A DNA stretch of 64,000 nucleotides. Source: Solirubrobacter pauli (lineage in GTDB: Bacteria > Actinomycetota > Thermoleophilia > Solirubrobacterales > Solirubrobacteraceae). A program made the position numbers and the translations under genes. Below the pieces are notes generated by a model, which was not told the DNA's origin, ran no database searches, and saw only the letters and a list, made by a program, of their open reading frames with translations. The number at the start of each line of letters is the position of its first letter. Within the stretch, counting starts at the first letter, position 1. Shown one piece after another: positions 32,445 through 41,800 of this stretch. The stretch lies in the NCBI RefSeq assembly GCF_003633755.1, contig NZ_RBIL01000001.1, positions 3,705,426 to 3,769,425 of the forward strand, written 5' to 3'.

Positions 32445-34022
32445 ATGCGGCGTCTTCGACTCCCCGGCCTCGCCCTCGCCACGCTGATCGCCGGCGGTGC
32501 GCTCGCACCCGCCGCCGCGCACGCCGACGCGGTCGCGCTCGGCCTCAAGGGCAACCGCCTCGACGTCGCGATGACCGCCGACGGCGCCGCGCACGTCGCC
32601 CGCCTGCTGCCGACCACGCCCAAACCGACGCTCACCGTCTGCCGGATCCCCGCCGGCGGGACGATCTGCACGACCACCGCCTCCGCGACGCTGCCGCGTG
32701 AGAACGCCACCGGGCCGTGGGTGCTCGCACAGGGCAACAAGGTCGTCGTCGCGGCCGGCAGCTCCGATGGCGCGAGCGAGGGCACGTACACGATCACCGC
32801 GCCGGAGGGCCTGGCGTACGGGCAGCTCAGCGTGGCGGCGTCGATCACGGCGAGCGACGTCGAGCTGTCGCCGGACGGCCAGCGCCTGTACGTGAGCGCG
32901 ACGCGCGGCCAGATGGGGAGCCCGCAGGACTTCGCCGCCTTCAGCTCGGTCCCGACCTCGGGCGCGCCGGCGGCGGTCGCGGTGCTGGGGAGCGCGTCCG
33001 GTAGCCGCTCGCTCAGCGCTCCGCGCGTCGCCGTCCGGCCCGACGGCCGTCCGCTCACGCTGCTCTCGGGCAGCGGGCCCGGGCTCGTGACCGGCAACTC
33101 GTTCTACACGTTCGTCGGCGCGCTGCCGATCGACGCCGCGTTCAACAACAAGGCGGGCTGGAGCGCGCCGACTTCGTTCGACCTGCCTGCGCCATCGGCG
33201 CAGAACGGCGACTACGAGGCCGTCTCGGCGCCCGGCGCCCTGTGGCTCGCCTATGAGGCGCTCGGCACGGACGTGCTCCTGCGCCGCTGGGAGAACGATG
33301 GCTTCGGACCGGCGCTGAGCCCCGACTGCCGCCGCCCCAGCCGCTTCGCCGCGGGCTCCCAGCAGGCGCCCGCGCTGGCGGTCTCGCGCACGGGCGACCT
33401 GCAGCTCGCCTACGTCGGCTCGGACACGACGAACAAGCACCTCGGCTACTTCCGCGGCAACGCCGACGGCACCGCGTGGTCGGCCTACCACGAGCTGTAC
33501 ACCGGACCCGACGACCAGGAGGACGTCGAGATCGCCAGCGACCCGACCAGCGACACGGGCGGGATCGTCGTGTGGACGAGCGACGCGATCTACGCGGACA
33601 AGGGCGAGCTGAAGTTCGCCCGCCTCCCCGAGACGCCACTCGTGGCGTGCGAGGTGCCGAAGGTCGAGCTCCCGACCGAGCCGATCAACACCGGGCAGCC
33701 GACCAAGCCGACACCGCCGAAGCTCAAGGCGCCGAAGCTGACGACCGTCGTCCGCGGTCTGCCCTCGCTCAAGCGCTGCGTCTCGCGGCGGAGCTTCACG
33801 ATCCGCCTGCGGCACCCGCAGGGCACGAAGATCAGCTCCGCGACCGTCAAGGTCAACGGCCACAAGGTCGCCACCCGCAAGGGCAAGCGCGTGACCGCGC
33901 CGGTGAACCTGAAGGGGCTTCCGAAGGGCACGTACAAGGTGTCGATCGCGATCACCCTCGCCGACGGCCGGAAGGTCAGCGGCGAGCGGCGCTACCGGAC
34001 CTGCGCCAAGCGCCGGCGCTAG
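32445..34022 (+). CDS. Secreted beta-propeller-like protein with basic C-terminal domain
   Basis: A 525-residue exported protein. Signal peptide MRRLRLPGLALATLIAGGALAPAAAHA. The middle (about 30-420) looks like WD40/TolB-type strands, with ASDVELSPDGQRLYVSATRG and APRVAVRPDGRPLTLLSG as the best blade matches; ALAVSRTGDLQLAYVGSD is another. After a Pro/Lys linker (PTKPTPPKLKAPKL) comes an Ig-like basic domain with Cys at each end (LKRCVSRRS ... YRTCAKRRR). No catalytic residues recognised. The stop abuts the stop of the convergent LuxR regulator gene with no gap. The divergent region upstream holds candidate operators. Confidence 0.75.
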   Translation: MRRLRLPGLALATLIAGGALAPAAAHADAVALGLKGNRLDVAMTADGAAHVARLLPTTPKPTLTVCRIPAGGTICTTTASATLPRENATGPWVLAQGNKVVVAAGSSDGASEGTYTITAPEGLAYGQLSVAASITASDVELSPDGQRLYVSATRGQMGSPQDFAAFSSVPTSGAPAAVAVLGSASGSRSLSAPRVAVRPDGRPLTLLSGSGPGLVTGNSFYTFVGALPIDAAFNNKAGWSAPTSFDLPAPSAQNGDYEAVSAPGALWLAYEALGTDVLLRRWENDGFGPALSPDCRRPSRFAAGSQQAPALAVSRTGDLQLAYVGSDTTNKHLGYFRGNADGTAWSAYHELYTGPDDQEDVEIASDPTSDTGGIVVWTSDAIYADKGELKFARLPETPLVACEVPKVELPTEPINTGQPTKPTPPKLKAPKLTTVVRGLPSLKRCVSRRSFTIRLRHPQGTKISSATVKVNGHKVATRKGKRVTAPVNLKGLPKGTYKVSIAITLADGRKVSGERRYRTCAKRRR

Positions 34023-36791
34023 TCAGCCGAGCGCGTCGGCCAGCTCGCGCCGTGAGCTGATGCCGAGCTTGGGATAGGCGCTGGCGAGGTGCTTCTCGAC
34101 GGTCTTGACCGTCACGAACAGCTCGCCGGCGATCTCCCGGTTGGTCTGCTGGCGCATCGCGAGCGTGCAGACGCGCAGCTCGGCCGCCGTCAGGGCGTCC
34201 CGGCCGCGCAGAGCGGTGCGCCGCGGCCGCCGGCCGGCGACGTTGAGCTCCGCCCGGGCACGCGCCTCGGCGGCGCGCGCGCCGCGCCGGGCGGCGGCGT
34301 CCAGCGCCTCATCCAGCAGCTCGACCGCTCGCGCGCGGTCGCCGCCGCGCCGGTGGGCGACCGCGAGGTCGATCAGCGCGTCGATGCGCTCGAGCACGTA
34401 CGGCGCCTCGCGCAGCAGCGTCACCGCCTCCTCGAGGTCCTCGACGCTGTCGCGCGCCCGGGCACGCACCCGCAGCGCGGCGCCCAGCAGCGCCGTGCCG
34501 CCGTGGCGGCGGGCGAACGCGACCTCCTCCTCGGCCAGTGCGAGCGCTTCGGCGGTGGCGCCGTCACGTGCGAGCGCCTCCGCCGCGATCAGCCGCCAGT
34601 CGTTGAGCTGCCGGACCGCGTGCAGCGGACCGTGGCTCGCCTCCGAGCGCCGGGCGCACTCGAGCGCGGTGCGGGCGTCCCCGCGCGCGAGCGCCAGCCG
34701 GCCGGCGCTCGCGTGGTAGAGCTCGTCGAGGACGGTGGGCGCGTCGACGCCCGGCCGGTGCTCGGCCAGCAGCCGCGCGGCGTCGTCGAGCCGGTCGAGC
34801 GCGATCAGGCAGCGGACGTCGAAGGCGATGGCGCCGACCGCGTACGTGTTCCAGCCGATCCGGCGGGCGTCCAGCGCGACCTCGAACCACGCGTGCGCCT
34901 CCGCGACCTCCCCGAGGTGCAGGAGCGGGCAGCCGTGCAGGTACGCGGCGCTCGCGTAGGCCGGCAGCGAGCCGGACCGGCGGGCGCGCTCGAGCAGCGC
35001 ACCGGTCACCTCGCGGTCGCGCTCGAGCTCGCCGGTGGCGAGCAGCACGCCGGCGATGAACGAGACGCTGACGCCGTCCGGGCCCTCGTCGTCGACGATC
35101 CGCCCGCCGTCGTACGCGCGCAGGGCGAGCGCCGCGGCCTCCTCGGGGGCGGTCTCGCCGGTGAGCAGGCGGCGCAGCGCGACCGCGGCGAGCATCCCGC
35201 GCTCGGCGGCCGACCGCGGGGCCGCGTCCGTGCCGAGCAGCGTGTCGGCCGTGAACGGCAGGTCGCCGGCCCAGCTCGGGTCGAGGTTGGCCGCGCCGAC
35301 CATGGTCGCGCGGATCTCGTCGGCGAGCTCCGCGGGCAGGTCGTCGACGAGCGTGGCCTCGAGCAGCTCCAGCGCCGGGGCGGCGCCCTGGGTCATGAGC
35401 AGCCCGCGCGCGGCGCGCAACCGCAGCCGCGCGGCGCTGGCGGCGTCCGGCTGGGCGTTGGCGGCGGTGATCAGCAGCGCGAGCCCGTCCGGCTCACCCG
35501 CGGCCGACGCGGCGCTCCCGAGCGCGGCGAGCAGGGAGGCGCGCGCCGGCGCGGCGGCCGGCTCCTCGGAGGCACGGCGCAGCAGCGCCGACGCGATCGC
35601 GGGTGTGCCGCGGACCAGCGCCGCCGCCGCGGCCGCCCGCAGCGTGTCGATCCCGGCGGGGTCGAGCGAGCCCGGCGCGCGCAGCAGGTGCGGCGCGAGC
35701 CGCTCCGGGCCGGCGCCCTCGGCTTGCAGGAGCACGGCGGCGCCGCCGTGCAGCCGCGCGCGCTCGCCGGGGCCGAGCGCGTCGGTGACGACCTGCCGGA
35801 CGAGCGCGTGCACGAACGCGAACTCGCGCTCGCCGGTGACGATGTCCGCCGCGACGAGCCGGTCGAGCGCCGGGCCGGCCGCGCGCGGTTCGAGCTGCGC
35901 CAGCGCCGTGATCTGGTCGAAGCGGCCGGTCTCCAGCACGGCGAGCGCCTCGGCGGCGCGGCGGGCGTCGCCGTCGAGCGCCCGCACCCGCGCCCCGATC
36001 CGGCGCCGGAGGCCTTCCGGACGCAGCTCGCGGACGGCGTCCACGGAGTCCGCGTCGGCGCTCAGGCCGCGCCGTTGCACCTCGAGCAGCAGCTCGCTGA
36101 GCAGGAACGGGTTGCCGCCGCTGGAGTCGGCGCAGGCGCGCGCGAACGCGGCGTCGACCGGTACGGCGAGCGTCGCCGTCGCGGCCGCCGTGACGCCCGC
36201 GAGGGTCAGCGGGGCGAGCTGCACCAGCTCGGTCATCGGGCTCGCGACCAGGTCCGTCAGCGGCTCCGGCAACGGCTCCGGACCGGTCGCGGCGGCGAGC
36301 AGCAGCTTCACCGGCACGTCCTCGAGGCGGGCGGCGAGGTAGGCGAGCCAGCGCAGCGAGGCGTCGTCGGCCCACTGGACGTCGTCGACCGCGAGCACGA
36401 CCGGGCCGTCCTCGGCGAGCTCGCCGACCACCCAGGTCAGCGCGTGCAGATGGGCGTGCAGCCGCGAGGGACCGGCGGCGCCCAGGTCGTCGAGCCCGTC
36501 GGCGCTGCCGTCGAGCAGGCGGCCGACCAACGCCCCGGGACCTTCCAGCCTTCGCGCGCGCTCCTTCGCGCCGAGCCGCGCGAGGCGCTCGCGCAGCAGC
36601 TCGACCGTCACGCCGAACGGCAGCGAGCGCTCGAGCTCGCGGCCCGTCGCGCGCAGCGCGTCCTCCGGCGCGGCCGCCCGCAGCAGCGTGCTGCGGCCGA
36701 TCCCGGGCGGGCCCATGACGACCGCCACGCCGCCTTCGCGGGTGGCGAGGGTCCGGCGCACGCGCGCGAGCTCGTCGTCCCGTTCGATCAT
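34023..36791 (-). CDS. Large LuxR-family ATPase regulator (LAL/MalT-like)
   Basis: A 922-residue transcription regulator. The N-terminal AAA/STAND ATPase begins MIERDDELARVRRTLATREG; Walker A is GPPGIGRST at residues 27-35, where the usual Lys is Arg33 (codon CGC); Walker B is VVLAVDDVQWADDASLRW. The middle is a long TPR-like helical array. The C-terminus is a LuxR/GerE HTH: ALTAAELRVCTLAMRQQTNREIAGELFVT... VEKHLASAYPKLGISSRREL (shown in parts). The ATG at 36791 fits the usual LAL start; the frame stays open upstream. It is flanked on both sides by secreted-protein genes whose upstream regions share a motif, which suggests it may regulate them. Confidence 0.88.
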   Translation of the reverse strand: MIERDDELARVRRTLATREGGVAVVMGPPGIGRSTLLRAAAPEDALRATGRELERSLPFGVTVELLRERLARLGAKERARRLEGPGALVGRLLDGSADGLDDLGAAGPSRLHAHLHALTWVVGELAEDGPVVLAVDDVQWADDASLRWLAYLAARLEDVPVKLLLAAATGPEPLPEPLTDLVASPMTELVQLAPLTLAGVTAAATATLAVPVDAAFARACADSSGGNPFLLSELLLEVQRRGLSADADSVDAVRELRPEGLRRRIGARVRALDGDARRAAEALAVLETGRFDQITALAQLEPRAAGPALDRLVAADIVTGEREFAFVHALVRQVVTDALGPGERARLHGGAAVLLQAEGAGPERLAPHLLRAPGSLDPAGIDTLRAAAAAALVRGTPAIASALLRRASEEPAAAPARASLLAALGSAASAAGEPDGLALLITAANAQPDAASAARLRLRAARGLLMTQGAAPALELLEATLVDDLPAELADEIRATMVGAANLDPSWAGDLPFTADTLLGTDAAPRSAAERGMLAAVALRRLLTGETAPEEAAALALRAYDGGRIVDDEGPDGVSVSFIAGVLLATGELERDREVTGALLERARRSGSLPAYASAAYLHGCPLLHLGEVAEAHAWFEVALDARRIGWNTYAVGAIAFDVRCLIALDRLDDAARLLAEHRPGVDAPTVLDELYHASAGRLALARGDARTALECARRSEASHGPLHAVRQLNDWRLIAAEALARDGATAEALALAEEEVAFARRHGGTALLGAALRVRARARDSVEDLEEAVTLLREAPYVLERIDALIDLAVAHRRGGDRARAVELLDEALDAAARRGARAAEARARAELNVAGRRPRRTALRGRDALTAAELRVCTLAMRQQTNREIAGELFVTVKTVEKHLASAYPKLGISSRRELADALG

Positions 36792-36837
36792 CGTCCGCCC
36801 GAACCCTAGACCAGCGCGGGGCAGCGTCATAAGAGGC

Positions 36838-36861
36838 GGGTGTCGACCCCCATGACGCGCG
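36838..36861 (+). promoter_or_regulatory. Shared motif GGGT-N4-ACCCCCATG-A-CGCGCG
   Basis: GGGTGTCGACCCCCATGACG... lies 27 bp before the signal peptide start of the next gene and between it and the divergent LuxR-type regulator. An almost identical element, GGGTCGGCACCCCCATGCGC..., occurs at 32364-32386 before another secreted protein gene. Candidate binding site of the neighbouring regulator. Confidence 0.45.
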
Positions 36862-36887
36862 GCGCGGATGCCCGGATGATCGGTGGG

Positions 36888-37973
36888 ATGCGACTTCTCA
36901 AGCTCATGCTGCTCGCCGCGCTCGGCGCGAGCCTGACCGCCGTCCCAGCCACCGCCAAGCCCGCACGCGTCGACCGCTGCGCGGCGCTGAAGGGCCACGA
37001 CCTCGCACCCGGCATGGGGCAGCGTGCCGTCCGCCGCGGCACCGAGCTGCGCTTCTGCGCGCGGGGCGGCGCGGTTCGCCGGCTGGGCGGCTCGCCGTCC
37101 GTCCGTGGCGCCGACGGGCACCTGCTGCTCGTGCACCGGCGCGGCCGGGTGGAGGTGCTCGACGTCAGCACGGGCCGGCTCGGCCGCGTGGGTGCGGCCG
37201 GCGCGGTCGTGCAGGCGAGGGTGGTCGCCTCCGCGGGGGTCGTCGCGGTGCGCCGTGATGCGCAGGGCGAGACGCTGGTCGTCGTGGCGCCCGGCCGCAG
37301 GGACGTGGTGGTCGAGCGCGGCCCCGAGCCCGTCGAGGCGCTCGAGGTGTTCGCGACGACGGCGAGCATGCTCTGGCGGCGCGGCGGTGGGTCCTCCAGC
37401 GCCGTGCTCCCGCACCGCGCGGTGACCTGCGGGCGGCTGGGGGGCGCGGACGAGCTGGCGGGACCGGGCCGGATCGTGGGCTTCGAGGAGGTCTACTTCG
37501 GCTGCATCGGCGGCCGTGACGCGCCGGCGTTCATCGTCGGCAGCACGGAGGCGTACGGCCTGGACCTCGCGACCGCGCAGTTCAGCGCCGGCCACGGGTC
37601 CTGGGTGCTCCGCGAGTCCTCGGAGTCCAACCAGTACCACTTCGGCATCGACTGGACGGCGATCGACCTGGCGACCGGGCGGATGACCGGCATCGCGTCC
37701 CGTAGCGGCGGCTTCTGCTGCCCGGACGGGGGCGACGAGCTCCGTGAGCAGGTCGTGCTGGCCGACGGTCGGGTGGTCGCGATCCTCGACGCGGTCTCCG
37801 GCACCGGTGACCGGCGATCGAGGGTCGTGGTGCTCACGCCGGCGGGCGACCACACCGCGCTCGACAGCACGGAACCCGGCGCGCCGAAGGCCTTGGGCCT
37901 CCGCGTCGAGGGCGACGTCGTCCGCTGGACCGTGGGCGATCAGGTTCGCAGCGCGCCGCTGCCGCCGCACTAG
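36888..37973 (+). CDS. Secreted protein of unknown function (beta-rich)
   Basis: A 361-residue exported protein. Signal peptide MRLLKLMLLAALGASLTAVPATA at the ATG 36888; in-frame ATGs at 36852 and 36840 would add 12 or 16 residues of non-hydrophobic N-terminus. The mature part has strand-rich repeats (GRVEVLDVSTGRLGRVG, VVVLTPAGDHTAL) like a degenerate beta-propeller and several Cys (DRCAALKG, LRFCARGG, VTCGRLGG, YFGCIGG, GFCCPDGG). I do not recognise a family. It is divergent from the LuxR regulator and its stop lies inside a perfect 18-nt palindrome shared with the convergent patatin gene. Confidence 0.7.
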   Translation: MRLLKLMLLAALGASLTAVPATAKPARVDRCAALKGHDLAPGMGQRAVRRGTELRFCARGGAVRRLGGSPSVRGADGHLLLVHRRGRVEVLDVSTGRLGRVGAAGAVVQARVVASAGVVAVRRDAQGETLVVVAPGRRDVVVERGPEPVEALEVFATTASMLWRRGGGSSSAVLPHRAVTCGRLGGADELAGPGRIVGFEEVYFGCIGGRDAPAFIVGSTEAYGLDLATAQFSAGHGSWVLRESSESNQYHFGIDWTAIDLATGRMTGIASRSGGFCCPDGGDELREQVVLADGRVVAILDAVSGTGDRRSRVVVLTPAGDHTALDSTEPGAPKALGLRVEGDVVRWTVGDQVRSAPLPPH

Positions 37974-37987
37974 CGTCGCGACGCTAG
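37970..37987. terminator. 18-nt perfect palindrome containing both convergent stop codons
   Basis: CTAGCGTCGCGACGCTAG. The TAG of the left gene (37971-37973) and the TAG of the right gene (read on the minus strand, 37986-37984) sit symmetrically in the two arms. It could form a hairpin in either transcript and act as a bidirectional terminator. Confidence 0.5.
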
Positions 37988-38871
37988 GCCACGAGCTGCG
38001 CGCACACGCGGTCGAGCACCGCGTCGTGCTCGCCGATGATGCGCTCGGCCTCGCGACGGAGCGCCGTGAGGTTCTTCGCGCTCGCGTCGTCGAGGTTGTC
38101 GCTCGCGTACTGCAGCTTGGTCTGGACGCGCACGTACGCGTCGCCGGCCAGGGCGCTGAGGTAGGCGTCGGCGGCGCCCGCCGAGCCGTCGGAGACGATG
38201 TCGACGAGCGGCTTGCCCCACTCCCACTTGCCCCAGTCCTTGACGTCGGCGTAGGGGAGTGGGCGCGTCTGGCGGCCCGTGCCGAGCGCGAGCAGCAGCT
38301 CCGGCCGCGGGTCGGACTCGACGTAGGCGTACATCGCCGGGTTGGTGGCGAACATGCCGCCGTCGATCAGCGTGCGCTCGCCGACGCGGATCGGCTCGAA
38401 GTACATCGGCGCCGCGGAGGTGGCGTACGAGGCCTCGGCCATCGTCACCTCGGGGTCGGTCGTGGACCGCAGGACGAGCGGCTCGCGGGCCTGGACGTCG
38501 TAGACGGTCACGAGCACGCGCGTCGTGGCCTCGCCGAGCTTGACCGAGCCGAAGTGGCGCTGCATCACCTCGTCGGTGCCGCGCTTGTCGTAGACCTCGT
38601 CGCGCAGCCCGCCGACCGACGTGATCGTCTTCAGCAGGGTGCGGTTGAAGATCTTCGGCCCGTCCTTGACGTAGATGTCCGCGACCTCCTCGGCGGTCAT
38701 CGGCGTCGGCATGGTCAACGCGCACGCGATGATCCCGCCGGTCGAGGTGCCGGCGATCAGGTCGAAGAGCGAGGCGATCGGACGCGACGTGCGGCGCTCG
38801 ACCTCGGCGAGGACGAGCGCGGGGATGAGCCCCCGGATGCCGCCCCCGTCGATTGCGAGCGCCCGTGTCAA
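37984..38871 (-). CDS. Patatin-like phospholipase
   Basis: A 295-residue lipid acyl hydrolase. The oxyanion motif is DGGGIRG at residues 8-14, the nucleophile elbow is GTSTGG at 41-46 (Ser43), and the catalytic Asp is in LIDGGMFATNP (Asp170). This Ser-Asp dyad is complete. It closely follows the CapV/plant-patatin pattern and likely cleaves fatty acids from phospholipids in the cytoplasm or at the membrane. No CD-NTase or other defense gene is adjacent, so a CBASS role is not supported. It lies 24 bp downstream of the metH gene on the same strand. Confidence 0.9.
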   Translation of the reverse strand: MTRALAIDGGGIRGLIPALVLAEVERRTSRPIASLFDLIAGTSTGGIIACALTMPTPMTAEEVADIYVKDGPKIFNRTLLKTITSVGGLRDEVYDKRGTDEVMQRHFGSVKLGEATTRVLVTVYDVQAREPLVLRSTTDPEVTMAEASYATSAAPMYFEPIRVGERTLIDGGMFATNPAMYAYVESDPRPELLLALGTGRQTRPLPYADVKDWGKWEWGKPLVDIVSDGSAGAADAYLSALAGDAYVRVQTKLQYASDNLDDASAKNLTALRREAERIIGEHDAVLDRVCAQLVA

Positions 38872-38895
38872 GGGCGGAACACTACTGAAGGTTCG

Positions 38896-41800
38896 TCACC
38901 GCGCCGGCGCCGCGAAGGACGACGGGTCGCGATCGGTGCCGCGGATGACGTCGTCGGGCGAGCCGTCGACGAGCAGGCGGCCGTTGCGCATGCCGTAGTA
39001 CGTCGCCTGCGGGTGGTGCGCGACGAGCGCCAGCGTCGACTGCTCCGGGACCGGCGCGTAGCCGTCGGAGATCGTCATGCCGATCGTCTCGAGGCCGAGC
39101 AGCGCCTCGACCTTGACGTGCTCGGACTGGTCCGGCACGGCCGGGTAGCCCCACGAGTAGCGGCGGCCCTGGGTGACGGGGATGCCGAGGTCGGTGCGCA
39201 CGCGCCAGTGCAGCCACTCCGCGAGGCCCTCCGCGGTCTGCACGCCGAGGCCGTGCACGAACAGCTGCTCGGCGAACTCGCCCTCGGCCTCCAGCTTCGC
39301 CATCAGCTCGGTGACCTCGTCGCCGACGGTCACGGCCTGCACGGCGACGACGTCCAGCTCGCCGCTGTCCTTCGGGCGGTAGAAGTCGGCCAGGCAGAGG
39401 CGGTCGCCCTTGGGCTGACGCGGGCAGGTGAAGCGCGTGATGACGGTCTCGCGGTCCTCCGGGTCGAGCACGACGATGTCGTTGCCCTCGGAGTAGCACG
39501 GGAAGTAGCCGAGCAGCGCGCGCGGGTGCAGGTACTCGGCCTCACGCCACATGCGCTCCAGACGCGGGCGGAAGTCCTCGTTGAGCAGCTTCTTCCACTC
39601 CTCGCCCTTGACGCCGCGCCCGCCCCAGTGGAGCTTGAAGAGCACGTGCGTGTCGAGCTGGGTGTAGAGCTCCTCCATGTCGACCTCGATCTCGCGCACG
39701 CCCCAGAACGGCGGCGTCGGGACCGGGACGTCGGTGCGGACGGCGGAGCGCACGGAGTCGTCGCTCGTGTCCAGCACCTCCTCTTCCTCACCCGTCTCGC
39801 GCAGCTTGGCGCCGGCGGCGAGCACACCCTCGACGAGCGGCGCGCGCTTGTCGGCGTCGATCAGCTGGTCCATCACGGCCAGGCCCTCGAACGCGTCCTG
39901 GCAGTAGAAGACGCCCGGCGCGTAGACCGTGTCGTCCTCCTTGCCGTTCGGGTACAGCGCGCGCAGCGAGAACTTGCGGTTGATCGCGGCGCCGCCGAGC
40001 AGCACCGGGTACTCGAGGCCCTGCGAGTGCAGCTCCTGGACGGCGAGCGGCATCTGCTTTGACGTCGACACGAGCAGCGCGGACAGGCCGATGGCCGTCG
40101 CGTCGTGCTCCTTCGCCGCGTCGAGGATCGTCTGGATCGGCACCTGCTTGCCCAAGTCGACCACGGTGTAGCCGTTGTTCGTGAGGATCGTGTTCACCAG
40201 CGACTTGCCGATGTCGTGCACGTCGCCGAACACGGTCGCCAGCACGACCGTGCCCTTGGTGTAGCCCTCGAGCTTGTCGAGGTACTGCTCGAGCTGCGCG
40301 ACCGCGCGCTTCATGACCTCGGCGGACTGGAGCACGAACGGCAGGATCAGCTCACCCGCGCCGAACTTGTCGCCCACTTCCTTCATGGCCGGCAGCAGCA
40401 CGTCGTTGAGGACCGGGACCGCGCCGATCTTCTCGACCGCCTTGTCGATCTGCGCCTCGACGCCGTCCTTCTTGCGCCGCAGGATGTGCCAGTGCAGCGC
40501 CTCCTCCGGCTCCATCTCGGCGGTCGGGTCGACCTTGTCGCTCTCGGTCTCCGGGCCCTTGGACTCGAAGTGGGCGATGAACCGCTCGAGGGCGTCGTCA
40601 CGCTTGTTGAAGACGAGGTCGTCGGCGAGCTCGCGCTCGACGTCCGGGATCTCGCTGTAGGGCGTGATGTGGTTCGGGTTGACCATCGCCAGGTCCAGCC
40701 CGGCCTCCACGCAGTGCGACAGGAAGACGCTGTTGAGCACCGAGCGCGCGGCCAGCCCGATGCCGAACGAGACGTTGGAGACGCCGAGGGACGTCTTGAC
40801 GCCCGGCAGCTCCTGCTTGATCAGGCGGATGCCCTCGATCGTCTCGACCGCGGACGGCTTCCACTCCTCGTCACCGGTGGTGAGCGTAAAGGTCAGCGCG
40901 TCGAAGATCAGCAGCTCCGGGTCCATCCCGTGCTGGTTGCAGACGAGGTCGGTGATGCGCTTGGCGATCTCGAGCTTGCGCTCGCGGGTCTTCGCCATGC
41001 CGACCTCGTCGATCGTCAGCGCGATCAGCGCGGCGCCGTGCGCCATCGCGATCGGCGTGACGAGGTTGAGCTTGTCCTCGCCGGCCTCGAGGTTGACCGA
41101 GTTGACGATCGCGCGGCCCGGGATCTGGTCGAGCGCGGTCGCGATCACCTCGGGCTCCGTGGAGTCCACCTGGATCGGCGCGGGCTGCGTCAGCGACACC
41201 TTCTTGGCGACGAGCCGCATCTGCTCGTCCTCGTCCGTGCGCTCGGTCAGCGCGACGCAGAGGTCGAGCACGTGCGCGCCGCCCTCGACCTGGTCCTCGG
41301 CGACCTGCAGCAGGCCGTCGTAGTCGTCGGCGAGCAGCAGCTCCTTCGCCTTGCGCGAGCCCTGGGAGTTCACGCGCTCGCCGACGATCGTCGGGGCCGG
41401 CTCCTGCACGAGCGGCGCGGCGGCGATCATCGAGGAGACGTGCGGCGGGCGCGGGGCGGGGCGCGCGCCGATCGGGTGCGACGCGCAGCGCTCGGCGATC
41501 GCGCGGATGTGCTCCGGCGTGGTGCCGCAGCAGCCGCCGACGATGCTCACGCCGTAGCGCTCGACGAACTCGCCGAGGCTCTCCGCGAGCGGGCCGGGCT
41601 GCTCCGGGAAGACGGTCTCGCCGTCCGGGCCCTGATGCGGGATGCCGGCGTTCGGGATGCAGTGCACCGGCATCGGCGAGTGCTCGCCGAGGAAGCGGAT
41701 CGCGTCGCGCATGTCCTCGGGGCCGGTGGAGCAGTTGAGGCCGATGACGTCGACCTTGAGCGCCTCGAGCGTGGTGAGCGCGGCGTTGACGTCCGTGCCC

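Noticed and set aside
36792-37970. N-terminal extension of the LuxR-type regulator to 1315 residues
   Set aside because: The extension is antisense to a gene with a good signal peptide, and the LAL family start (MIERDDEL) is at 36791.
37984-38871. Patatin as a CBASS effector (CapV)
   Set aside because: No cyclic-nucleotide synthase or other CBASS gene is adjacent; neighbours are metH and a secreted protein gene.
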